Assembly: GCF_000191065.1 (NCBI RefSeq)
Contig: NZ_GL872283.1
Location: 1,177,721 to 1,241,720 of the forward strand
Reading direction: 5' to 3'
Length of the DNA stretch: 64,000 nt
DNA from: Prevotella multiformis DSM 16608
Lineage (GTDB): Bacteria > Bacteroidota > Bacteroidia > Bacteroidales > Bacteroidaceae
Shown here: positions 1-7,675 of the stretch, one piece after another
Layout of the letters: every line of letters begins with the position of its first letter
Position numbering within the stretch: position 1 is the first letter of the stretch
Translations under genes and position numbers: made by a program
Notes under the pieces: generated by a model
Databases searched by the model: none
The model's input: only the letters and a program-made list of their open reading frames with translations
Told to the model about the DNA's origin: nothing

Positions 1-291
1 TGCTTAAGAGGATAGGCTTGCAACTGGGTTTTAGGACTGACCCTCAAAAACATCCTGCCGCCTCCTTCCAGAAAGGACACGGCAGGAGCGGGCTGTGCGA
101 CCGAAAGAGAAAGCAGAAGATGCCGCGTAGAAGCGCAACAACACAAAGAGTTGACAAGATTCCTTTCAACGACAGACCAATGTGGATTTTCAGAACACGT
201 CTTCATGTATTTTCTGCAAGAGCGGGCTTTACATGGCATAATTTTTGTATCTTTGCCAGCTGAGAATCCATCACATAAAACATAGAAGAGA
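1..291. other. Intergenic region upstream of the G3E GTPase gene
   Basis: No convincing gene is seen. Bases about 20-100 share short words with the degenerate GGTTCT-type intergenic repeats found near 23.8 and 28.9 kb. The last 50 bases hold the promoter of the next gene. Confidence 0.5.
248..255 (+). promoter_or_regulatory. -7 promoter element TATCTTTG
   Basis: The sequence matches the Bacteroidetes TAnnTTTG box and ends 36 bp before the GTPase start codon. No clear TTTG is seen 19-21 bp upstream, so this is a probable rather than a certain promoter. Confidence 0.5.
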
Positions 292-1500
292 ATGAAGACA
301 AAGGAGACACCTGTCCTGCTGCTTACAGGCTATTTAGGCAGCGGTAAGACAACTTTGGTAAACAGGATACTTGCCAACGAGAAAGGAATCAAGTTCGCCG
401 TAATCGTCAACGACATCGGCGAGGTGAACATCGACGCGAATCTCATTGAGGCAGGAGGTGTCGTTGACCAGAAAGACGACTCGCTCGTCGCTTTACAGAA
501 CGGCTGCATCTGCTGTACACTGAAAATGGATCTGGTACAGCAATTGAACGATATTGTCTCACAGGGCAAGTTCGACTATATTGTAATCGAGGCAAGCGGT
601 ATCTGCGAACCGGCACCGATAGCGCAGACCATCTGTGCCTACCCGCAGATGTACCCGAATCTGGCAAAGAAAGGAAAGGCCGTACTGGACTCCATCGTGA
701 CAGTCGTGGATGCCCGGCGGATGTGCGACGAGTTCTCCGCCGGCAACGACCTGCTGAAGAAAGACCTGCAGGAAGACGACCTCGAGAACCTGCTCATCCA
801 GCAGATTGAGTTCTGCAACATCATCCTCCTCAATAAGGTTGATGACGTCAACCAGGAGGAACTGGGGCTGGTGAAGAGCATCATCCGCTCATTGCAGCCC
901 AAGGCGGAAATCATCGAGTGCAATTATGGCGATGTCAGCCTCGACAAGATCATCAATACCAAGGCGTTCAACTTCGACGAAGTGGCCACCTCCGCCTCAT
1001 GGATTGCAGAGATTGAGGGAAACGACGAGGGGCACGAAGACAGACACCACCACGACCACGAGGAGGACGGGCACCACCATCATCACCATCATCACGGACT
1101 GGAGAACGAAGAGAGCGGGGAGGCATTGGAGTATAACATCCAGACCTTCGTCTACTACGCACGGAAGCCGTTTGATATCAATTTCTTTGACGACTTTGTA
1201 GCACGTCAGTGGCCGGAGCAGGTTATCCGCTGCAAGGGGCTCTGCTATTTTTCCAATGAGAAAGACGTGTGCTATGTCTTTGAGCAGGCCGGCAAGCAGG
1301 TGAATCTCCGCAATGCCGGACAGTGGTATGCCACCATGCCGCAGTTCCAGCTGCGTGAGTTCCTGAAGAACAACCCCAAGATAAAGAAGGACTGGAAAGA
1401 GCCTTACGGCGACCGTATGCAGAAGCTGGTGTTCATCGGGCAGAACCTCGACAAAGAGGCGATCACCCGGACACTTGACAAGTGTCTGACAGACTTCTAA
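292..1500 (+). CDS. G3E-family (CobW/COG0523) P-loop GTPase, putative metallochaperone
   Basis: This 402-residue protein belongs to the G3E GTPases, which load metal ions into target proteins using GTP hydrolysis. The Walker A loop GYLGSGKTT lies at residues 13-21, the diagnostic metal-binding CxCC (CICC) at 72-75 and the guanine-specificity motif NKVD at 181-184. A histidine- and acid-rich stretch at about 248-268 separates the GTPase domain from the C-terminal CobW_C domain and probably binds zinc or a similar metal. It is a cytosolic protein. It stands alone, with a hairpin after the stop. No adjacent gene names the client, so zinc delivery is an inference from the family and the His loop. 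Confidence 0.88.
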   Translation: MKTKETPVLLLTGYLGSGKTTLVNRILANEKGIKFAVIVNDIGEVNIDANLIEAGGVVDQKDDSLVALQNGCICCTLKMDLVQQLNDIVSQGKFDYIVIEASGICEPAPIAQTICAYPQMYPNLAKKGKAVLDSIVTVVDARRMCDEFSAGNDLLKKDLQEDDLENLLIQQIEFCNIILLNKVDDVNQEELGLVKSIIRSLQPKAEIIECNYGDVSLDKIINTKAFNFDEVATSASWIAEIEGNDEGHEDRHHHDHEEDGHHHHHHHHGLENEESGEALEYNIQTFVYYARKPFDINFFDDFVARQWPEQVIRCKGLCYFSNEKDVCYVFEQAGKQVNLRNAGQWYATMPQFQLREFLKNNPKIKKDWKEPYGDRMQKLVFIGQNLDKEAITRTLDKCLTDF

Positions 1501-1523
1501 GGAGGTCGGCAAAGGAAGAAGAC

Positions 1524-1551
1524 GGGCATATCATGTTATCGTGATATGTCC
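1524..1551. terminator. Hairpin between convergent genes
   Basis: GGGCATATCA pairs with TGATATGTCC around a short loop. It lies 24 bp after the GTPase stop and 62 bp from the end of the convergent glucosaminidase gene. The minus strand continues into a pyrimidine-rich tail, so the hairpin may serve both genes. Confidence 0.5.
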
Positions 1552-1612
1552 GCCTTCGGCTTATTCTGTTCAGGAGACAGGTTTCTCCAGCTCTTTTAGA
1601 CCCTGGGGAAAA

Positions 1613-2566
1613 TCAGTACAACCGTACTTCATCTCCCATACGGAGTCCACGCTCGGCAATCTTCTCGTTCTTCTTGACAAGACTCTTCAGCCGGATGCCA
1701 TACTTCTGGGCAATATCGTACAGACTTTCCGATTTACGTACGTAATAGGGATGGTGTTTGAAATTCCTTGGAGCTTTCCGCCGTTTCTTCTTCAGCCAGA
1801 CGAACTCGCCAGCGACAAGACGGTCTTTCTTCTTCCGTTCGTTATACCTCGCCAGTTTATGACTGCTGATATCCAGTTCCTTGCCCAACGACTTGAAGGT
1901 GTCTCCCGGCCTTGCAACGACATAGTAGTTCTCATTATACTTGTGGATGGTATGTGCACCTGCCAGCTGGACGGCTGCCGGCAGACCGCTGTCCGGAACA
2001 CGGACGGCTGTATCTTCCCCACTGTGGCGGGCCATGAAATGATCGAAATGCTTCGCCTGGTCATACTCGTACAGCTTATAGAGTTCGATGATACTGATCA
2101 GGTTCTGTGCGTACGTAGGACTCGTGGCATACCCGGCGCGCTTCAATCCGTATGCCCACCCCCGGTAATCGGTCTTGTCCAGGCTGAACAGGCTCCGGTA
2201 ACGCGGACGGTCGCGGAGAAACTTGCAGTGGTCTTCGAAACTTTCCAACGCACTGTCGTATGCACGGAAACACTCTCCCAGTTCGTCGTCGTCATGGCTG
2301 ATGGTACGCCCCGTCCAGCCATGGCACTTGATGCCGAAATGGTTGTTGCCCTGAAGGACGAGTGTGCCCCGCCCTGCCCCGCTCTCCAGCAGACCTTGCG
2401 CCAGGGTGATGCTGGCCGGTACGCCGTACTTCAGCATTCCCTCGATGGCCATGTCTTTGTACTGGTCTATATACGTCTGATAGGCCTGATTCCATCGGAT
2501 CGGGCCGCCCGCCGTGGCAGACAACATCGAAAGGAATGAGAGAAGGATAAAGATATATCGCCTCAT
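1613..2566 (-). CDS. Exported glucosaminidase-type peptidoglycan hydrolase with two LysM domains
   Basis: The mature protein should cleave peptidoglycan glycan strands (GH73, mannosyl-glycoprotein endo-beta-N-acetylglucosaminidase-like fold). An N-terminal signal peptide (MRRYIFILLSFLSML) is followed by the glucosaminidase domain, with the family motif ITLAQGLLESGAG carrying the likely catalytic Glu, and then NNHFGIKCH. Two LysM repeats close the chain (VVARPGDTF and YVRKSESLYDIA). The open frame extends 13 codons further upstream. The -7 box at 2595-2602 puts transcription start near 2588, downstream of that earlier ATG, so the start at 2566 is preferred (317 aa). The protein is monocistronic and acts in the periplasm or at the envelope. 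Confidence 0.87.
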   Translation of the reverse strand: MRRYIFILLSFLSMLSATAGGPIRWNQAYQTYIDQYKDMAIEGMLKYGVPASITLAQGLLESGAGRGTLVLQGNNHFGIKCHGWTGRTISHDDDELGECFRAYDSALESFEDHCKFLRDRPRYRSLFSLDKTDYRGWAYGLKRAGYATSPTYAQNLISIIELYKLYEYDQAKHFDHFMARHSGEDTAVRVPDSGLPAAVQLAGAHTIHKYNENYYVVARPGDTFKSLGKELDISSHKLARYNERKKKDRLVAGEFVWLKKKRRKAPRNFKHHPYYVRKSESLYDIAQKYGIRLKSLVKKNEKIAERGLRMGDEVRLY

Positions 2567-2594
2567 AAAAAAGTTCTTTTGGACTATATGAATG

Positions 2595-2602
2595 CAAAAG
2601 TA
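2595..2602 (-). promoter_or_regulatory. -7 element TACTTTTG of the glucosaminidase gene
   Basis: The element reads TACTTTTG on the minus strand. It lies inside the longest possible open frame and therefore decides in favour of the downstream start at 2566. Confidence 0.65.
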
Positions 2603-2682
2603 CACGTTTTATCACATAATCCGAAACGATTTGTCTTAAATTCTCACAAACATTTCAGAACTTGTACTTAACCTTCCGTAAC

Positions 2683-2752
2683 TTTCCGCCAAAGAAAAAG
2701 CATTTTATCCCTCCGACCGGCTTATAGTTCGGGATTTTTGTCTAATTTTGTA
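2683..2752 (+). promoter_or_regulatory. Conserved ~70-bp promoter element, copy A (folK)
   Basis: The order is CCAAAGAAAAAGCATTTT, then GGCTTATAG, then the -7 box TAATTTTG (2743-2750). The GC of AAGC is 43 bp and the C of CTTATA 22 bp upstream of the -7 box. The same distances are found in copies B, C and D at 24.4, 39.0 and 52.4 kb. Confidence 0.7.
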
Positions 2753-2756
2753 TCAT

Positions 2757-3083
2757 ATGAAGATGATCATTGCTCTTGGTTCCAATCTCCATCAGGAACA
2801 GAATCTACTCAAAGCAAAGGAACTGCTGGGACACAGCTTTGACGGCATTACATTCTCTGAACCGGAATGGACAGAACCGATCGGAATAAAGTCGGACAGA
2901 TTCCTGAACTGCATAGGGACTTTCGAGGCAGAACTGTCACGCACAGCAGTAGAGAAAATACTGAAGCGGACAGAGCAGGTCATGGGCGACTCGCACCAGA
3001 ACCACCAGCTGGGGAAAGTGCTGATAGACATCGACCTCATACAGTATGGCAATGAGACGATAAGGAAAATCGCATGGCTCTGA
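2757..3083 (+). CDS. folK: Short HPPK-like 6-hydroxymethyl-dihydropterin pyrophosphokinase
   Basis: HPPK transfers pyrophosphate from ATP to 6-hydroxymethyl-7,8-dihydropterin in folate synthesis. The N-terminal ALGSN, the central RFLN and the metal-binding pair in LIDIDLIQYG (two Asp) are present. The chain is only about 108 residues against a usual length near 160, and it ends just after the Asp pair, so the C-terminal third is missing. The -7 box ends at 2750, so transcription should start near 2757, at or just before the first in-frame ATG (2757; a second ATG is at 2763). The mRNA is therefore nearly leaderless. Its last 10 bp overlap the next gene, which suggests translational coupling. 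Confidence 0.75.
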   Translation: MKMIIALGSNLHQEQNLLKAKELLGHSFDGITFSEPEWTEPIGIKSDRFLNCIGTFEAELSRTAVEKILKRTEQVMGDSHQNHQLGKVLIDIDLIQYGNETIRKIAWL

Positions 3084-3856
3084 AAGGGATTATCAAAAGA
3101 CTGGCGCTCTGCCTGCTGCTCTCCGGGATGTGCTTTCCTGTCTCCGCTCAGAAAAGCAAGGATTCGGAAGAACTGGGGAAAGCACTGGACTACTTCGCAT
3201 CCGCCAAATATCATGAAGCCCTGCTGATTTTCCAACGCCTGGACAAGGAATACAACCTCAATCCACGGTTCAAGGCTTATCTCGGTCTGTGCTATTACCA
3301 CGAATGGGACTACAAGACAGCCGCCAGACACCTTGAAGCGGCAATCCCCTATCTGGATGCCTTCGCTCCACATGAGCGGTCTGTCTATTATTTCACCACA
3401 GCGGAAAGCCTCTTCAACATGAGACAATACAGACAGGCCATCCCGTATTATGAAAAGACACTTGCAGTATGCTATGATCGTGAAAAGGGGGATGTGTACT
3501 ACCGGATGGGGCTGTGCTATATGTTCTTGCAGGTATGGCGACCGGCATACGACCTGTACATGAGCGCAGAGAAAGCCTACCAACAGTATGGGGCGAGAGA
3601 AGAAGTGCAGGCAAGACTTGCACAGACCCGTCGGATGGCAGTTGCATGCCGGGCAAATTACGAAGCCGAACAGCCGCTGGATCCTTTGTCGAAAGAATCG
3701 GACAACACGACGGAGAACGACAATGTGACGACGCAATTAAAAAGTATATCGACAATTCTCAAATCATTGACTTCTACGATGTTATTGCAGTCCCTTCAGC
3801 CTATAGCTGTAAAGGATATTATCAAGGAAGAAGAGAGAAAAATAATCCGAAAATGA
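3074..3856 (+). CDS. Secreted tetratricopeptide-repeat protein
   Basis: A signal peptide (about 1-25, ending VSAQ) is followed by at least four TPR-like helical pairs between about 30 and 190, with recurrent Ala/Tyr/Leu-rich A and B helices (FASAKYHEALLIF, YYRMGLCY). TPRs form protein-binding superhelices; the partner is unknown. The gene overlaps folK by 10 bp and is probably co-transcribed. The last 45 residues are Ser/Thr/Leu/Lys-rich and unlike the rest. Another frame from about 3735 reads IDFYDVIAVPSAYSCKGYY to 3951, so a frameshift near the A-rich bases at 3737-3742 is possible. Confidence 0.75.
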   Translation: MALKGIIKRLALCLLLSGMCFPVSAQKSKDSEELGKALDYFASAKYHEALLIFQRLDKEYNLNPRFKAYLGLCYYHEWDYKTAARHLEAAIPYLDAFAPHERSVYYFTTAESLFNMRQYRQAIPYYEKTLAVCYDREKGDVYYRMGLCYMFLQVWRPAYDLYMSAEKAYQQYGAREEVQARLAQTRRMAVACRANYEAEQPLDPLSKESDNTTENDNVTTQLKSISTILKSLTSTMLLQSLQPIAVKDIIKEEERKIIRK

Positions 3857-4167
3857 CGACTACTTTTCCTGTATTTTCTTCGTCCGTTCATTTTTTTTTA
3901 GTACTTTTGCGCCATATACTTTTAGACAAACTATTTACACTTAAAATATAACCGTCTGTCATTTCTGTTGATTGACAGTATAAGCAAATTCTCAATCCTA
4001 CGACCATCAGCATTACATTCCAATGACTCTTGCATTGAGTTGACAGATTTTGCAAACAAGATATTGCCATAATCTAGTATCTATGGGGAAACACAGGAAG
4101 GGCTGGCACCGCAGACACGAAGATCTACGACGTCAGCCCTTAAAACTGTTTTCTTTAAAGAGGAGGC
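3857..4167. other. Intergenic region between convergent transcripts
   Basis: No gene is supported. A TACTTTTG word (3902-3909, plus strand) has no good -33 partner. A small hairpin lies at 3956-3978. AAGGGCTG (4098-4105) and CAGCCCTT (4134-4141) can pair and might end the minus-strand polysaccharide transcript. Confidence 0.4.
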
Positions 4168-5526
4168 TTACTCGATAGCGCCCTTTATCGTCTCCACAAT
4201 ATACTTCACATCTTCGTCAGAGACCAGCGGGCCGCTCGGCAGACACATGCCGACCTTGAAAAGGCTCTCGCTGACACCATTGACATACGCAGGACAATCC
4301 TGATAACATGGCTGCCTGTGCATGGGCTTCCACAGAGGACGGCTTTCAATGTTCGCCTTGTCAAGAAAGACACGCATCGCCTCGACATTCGCATTCGGCT
4401 CGCAATCTGTATGGGCGTTGCCTACGGAATGGACGACACCGGCAGCACCGCCGACAGCACCCTTCACAGTCGTCTTGTAGGCACTCTCCTGCCCCTTCAC
4501 TTTAACGGAAGGGGCAAGTGTAATCGTATTCAGCCAATAATTGGAATCATATTCCGGTGAAGGATTGCCATGGAAAGTGACGCCTTCTATCTCGCTGAAA
4601 GCCTCGTCGTACAGACGGGCGATGTGCCGGTGGTGGGCGATGTGCTCGTCGAGCACCGTCATCTGTCCCCGACCGATACCCGCACAGACATTGCTCATGC
4701 GATAGTTGTAACCGATCTTCTCATGCTGATAATAAGGGTAACCCTCGCGCGCCTGTGTCGCATAGAACATCACATTATTGCGCGCTTCCTCATCAGGACA
4801 GACCAAAGCCCCGCCACCAGAAGTGGTGATCATCTTGTTGCCATTGAACGACAGGACACCATAGGCACCGAATGTTCCGCACACCTGCCCTTCATATCTT
4901 GAACCCAGTCCCTCGGCAGCATCCTCAACCAACGGAATATCGTACTTCTCCGCCACGGCAAGGATCTCCCTGATCTTTGCAGGCATCCCATAGAGATAAA
5001 CTACGATGATAGCCTTCGGCTTCCTACCGGTCTTGGCTGTTCTGTCCTTGATAGCTTCTTCCAGCAGCACAGGATCCATATTCCATGTTTCCTGCTCTGA
5101 ATCAACAAAGACAGGCGTTGCGCCCTGGTAAGTCACGGGGTGTGAGCTGGCACAGAAGGTGAAACTCTGGCAGATGACCTCGTCACCAGCCGTCACTCCC
5201 AATGCCACCAAAGCAAGATGTACGGCTGCCGTCCCCGAACAGAGTGCCACGACATGCTTCTCCGCCATCCCTTTTAAGGACTCCCTCCACAGGTTCTCCG
5301 GGTTGTTTTCATGTGGCATGATCGTCTGTGGATATACCTCCTTCACAGAGGCGTCCCCTCTCCGGGAACGACCGGAGGATGCCGCAAACCGCTTCAGATC
5401 TGCTTCAAACCCATTGACATTCGGCCCCAATGGCACCACCCAATTGGTATCAAACGCCTCTTGGATGTATCTCATCTCATTACCGCTCATGTGAGCGAGA
5501 CAAAGTAAAATACGTTTTCGTTCCAT
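4168..5526 (-). CDS. DegT/DnrJ/EryC1-family PLP-dependent sugar aminotransferase
   Basis: The family aminates nucleotide-linked 4-keto or 3-keto sugars using PLP, here presumably to make an amino sugar for the adjacent glycan locus. The Schiff-base lysine sits in SFNGNKMITTSGGG (K231), with the PLP-binding Asp in VEDAAEG (D202) and the GTAA cofactor loop near residue 98. The protein is 452 residues, longer than the usual 370-400. Two extra segments are seen: a charged Arg/Ser/Asn-rich insert at about 50-88 and a Gly/Ala/Val-rich insert at about 338-375. It is the last gene of the polysaccharide operon, 11 bp after the FemAB-like gene. A PglE-like role (bacillosamine-type sugar) is plausible because a PglC-like enzyme is encoded nearby, but the product sugar is not determined. 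Confidence 0.85.
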   Translation of the reverse strand: MERKRILLCLAHMSGNEMRYIQEAFDTNWVVPLGPNVNGFEADLKRFAASSGRSRRGDASVKEVYPQTIMPHENNPENLWRESLKGMAEKHVVALCSGTAAVHLALVALGVTAGDEVICQSFTFCASSHPVTYQGATPVFVDSEQETWNMDPVLLEEAIKDRTAKTGRKPKAIIVVYLYGMPAKIREILAVAEKYDIPLVEDAAEGLGSRYEGQVCGTFGAYGVLSFNGNKMITTSGGGALVCPDEEARNNVMFYATQAREGYPYYQHEKIGYNYRMSNVCAGIGRGQMTVLDEHIAHHRHIARLYDEAFSEIEGVTFHGNPSPEYDSNYWLNTITLAPSVKVKGQESAYKTTVKGAVGGAAGVVHSVGNAHTDCEPNANVEAMRVFLDKANIESRPLWKPMHRQPCYQDCPAYVNGVSESLFKVGMCLPSGPLVSDEDVKYIVETIKGAIE

Positions 5527-5537
5527 CTTTGTTTCTT

Positions 5538-6602
5538 TTATTTCAATCTATAAAGTGGGAAGAAGGATGCCGTCACATCAAAAGATGGCGTAGACATCTT
5601 CCGAAGCTTTATCAGATCTGAATATTTTTCCTTATCAAAACAATCCTTGGAGATACAAAAACCTAAATCCCCTTTTTTGTTAAATGTTTTTTTAAACTTA
5701 TATAACGGATCCTCACCACTCCCCACGCCACCTCCGAGATGCAAAATCTTATATCCATGTCGAGCTCCATACCTGGCAGCTTCATAAAGAATAAGATTTG
5801 TAGCATTAAGACTGCGATACTCCTGCACATTACCTGATAAGTGATAATGCATCCTGCCATTGCACATAAGAATAATACTCATGGCAATTATTTCACCTTT
5901 GAAGACAGCATAAAACATCTTCCAATTTCCAGGCAAATCCTTGGCTACAGACTCGTAGAAAGATGATCCAAAATAATAATACGGATCTGCGTTATCTTTA
6001 TCCATCGAAGCATTATAAATACTACGGAATTTATCAAATAGAGAAAAGTCTTCACTATGCTCCACCACTATCCCCATCTTTATAGCTTTTCTTATGGTTG
6101 TACGATCCTTGCTTTTCAGGTTCTGGAAAATGACCTCTTCCGAAGAACAATCTATGTAAACTGTTTTACCCAGGTTTATGACATTTGACCATCCTCTCAA
6201 AAGCTCTTGATTTTTCAACCAGGGACACCAACGGGTAAAGGCCGCAACAATATGATGCGCCCTCATGAACGTGCCTATTTCTGACCAGAAAGTTCCTACC
6301 TGTTCCTCTGAAATATTTCCATCTAAAAGCCAACCGCCATATCCGTATGGGGTAATAGCATCAAAAAGAACACCTTTCCCAATATACCTTTGTGCCCATA
6401 CCTCATCATTTAAATCCCGGAGCATAAAGGCACATACGGCTCTCAATCCCCCTCTCTGGTAATAAACCAAGATAGGCGTTCCATCACCATGAACTTTAAA
6501 AGATGCTAAATAACCACTAAGGAAATATACATCATAATCAGGGAAAGACCTGACGATTTTGTCCCATTCCGTTCTATTTTCAAAATCAATTATCCTCGTC
6601 AT
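5538..6602 (-). CDS. FemAB/GNAT-fold acyltransferase (PF13480-like)
   Basis: The 354-residue protein has the double-GNAT pattern of FemAB-like proteins: an N-terminal half ending near SKDRTTIRKAIKMGI and a C-terminal half with KMFYAVFKGEIIAMSIIL, the glycine turn HLGGGVG and YKFKKTFN. Such enzymes move amino-acyl or acyl groups from tRNA or CoA. In glycan loci they are usually thought to decorate a sugar amine. The start overlaps the preceding gene by 4 bp (ATGA), so the two are translationally coupled. The acyl donor cannot be read from the sequence. Confidence is high for the fold and low for the reaction. Confidence 0.75.
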   Translation of the reverse strand: MTRIIDFENRTEWDKIVRSFPDYDVYFLSGYLASFKVHGDGTPILVYYQRGGLRAVCAFMLRDLNDEVWAQRYIGKGVLFDAITPYGYGGWLLDGNISEEQVGTFWSEIGTFMRAHHIVAAFTRWCPWLKNQELLRGWSNVINLGKTVYIDCSSEEVIFQNLKSKDRTTIRKAIKMGIVVEHSEDFSLFDKFRSIYNASMDKDNADPYYYFGSSFYESVAKDLPGNWKMFYAVFKGEIIAMSIILMCNGRMHYHLSGNVQEYRSLNATNLILYEAARYGARHGYKILHLGGGVGSGEDPLYKFKKTFNKKGDLGFCISKDCFDKEKYSDLIKLRKMSTPSFDVTASFFPLYRLK

Positions 6603-7675
6603 TCTTCAAAAGATTTTAGCAAAGTACAGATTTGGCATCCCATTTCCCCTATTTCATCAGCACTATATCTAGCATCACAATGTATTGATAATATTCCATC
6701 CGAAACAATTCTAGACTCACGAGAACAGGTCTCCGGTATCTCCCACAAGACAGCCGGATAAATAGATTTGCTTATCAGACCTTTCCTAAACCGCTCACGC
6801 TTCATTTTATCTGGGAACAAAAGCAAAAGTGAGAAAGGGATCAAGGATTCGCTTTCCGGCACTAACAATCGAATTCCGTTTTCCTTCAGGAGGAAAGATA
6901 ATTGCTTCACCACCATCTTCCAATTTCGGTTTCTCCTCTCACTCCAGTCCTTAATGTCAATTTTTTCTAAGACCTGTCTGTCCAGAGAAGAAATACGGCT
7001 AACGGGCAGACTACCAAAACATTGTTCTGTCCGAAGAAACTTTTCTCTGTAAGAGTCTTTCAGGTCAGGGATGGAGGCTTCATTATCCTGGGAAAGATAC
7101 AGTGCCTTCTCTGCCATCGCCTGCCATCTTGTTCGAGCAACCTTTTCGTTCAACAGGGTCTCCTTTATTGTTGAACCTAGCTCTGACAAATCCTTGCTGT
7201 TACTCCAGAGTATACCGCCTTCTGCCAAGGGTAGTGTCTTCCGTAAAGACGCTATACAGAATTCCGCCTTACTTTTCCGGACCCACTCGCTGAAAATATT
7301 ATGGGAGTGGTCCTCTATGACTGGAATGGGAACGTTGATCCGTTTTATTTCTCTTAACCCGAAATAATTCATCCACAACAAAACATCCCCTTCTTGGAAG
7401 GGTAGATGACCAACAAATTGATGGTCTTTGACAACAGGGTTATCCTGATATGTTTTTACTTCAATCTCACAATGTAGGAGAATATACGCAATGATTTCCC
7501 AGCAGAAATATTCAGGTATCCAAATTCGTTTCCATTTATAGTAATTTATCAGGGATTCAATGGCCTGTCGACCATCAGCCAAGAACACAGCATTTGGGTA
7601 ATAATCAAACAGAGTTTTTCCACCAGCAACACATGGAAAGTTCAGAAAATGAAAATCAGAACCATATTCTTTCAT
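6599..7675 (-). CDS. PLP-dependent transferase-fold protein of the polysaccharide locus
   Basis: The 358-residue protein resembles fold-type I aminotransferases only distantly. It has ADGRQAIESLI in the position of the cofactor loop, IPEYFCWEI, the acidic VIEDHSHNIF and a candidate Schiff-base lysine in IASLRKTLPLAEGG. Its architecture recalls DegT-type enzymes but it is shorter and more diverged than the aminotransferase at the operon end. It overlaps both neighbours by 4 bp (PglC-like upstream, FemAB-like downstream), so it works in the same pathway. It probably modifies the lipid-linked or nucleotide sugar, but the substrate is unknown. Confidence 0.6.
   Translation of the reverse strand: MKEYGSDFHFLNFPCVAGGKTLFDYYPNAVFLADGRQAIESLINYYKWKRIWIPEYFCWEIIAYILLHCEIEVKTYQDNPVVKDHQFVGHLPFQEGDVLLWMNYFGLREIKRINVPIPVIEDHSHNIFSEWVRKSKAEFCIASLRKTLPLAEGGILWSNSKDLSELGSTIKETLLNEKVARTRWQAMAEKALYLSQDNEASIPDLKDSYREKFLRTEQCFGSLPVSRISSLDRQVLEKIDIKDWSERRNRNWKMVVKQLSFLLKENGIRLLVPESESLIPFSLLLLFPDKMKRERFRKGLISKSIYPAVLWEIPETCSRESRIVSDGILSIHCDARYSADEIGEMGCQICTLLKSFEE

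Noticed and set aside
1541-2539. Large plus-strand open frame of 332 codons
   Set aside because: It is the antisense of the glucosaminidase gene. It has no family pattern, and the minus frame has a signal peptide and two LysM repeats.
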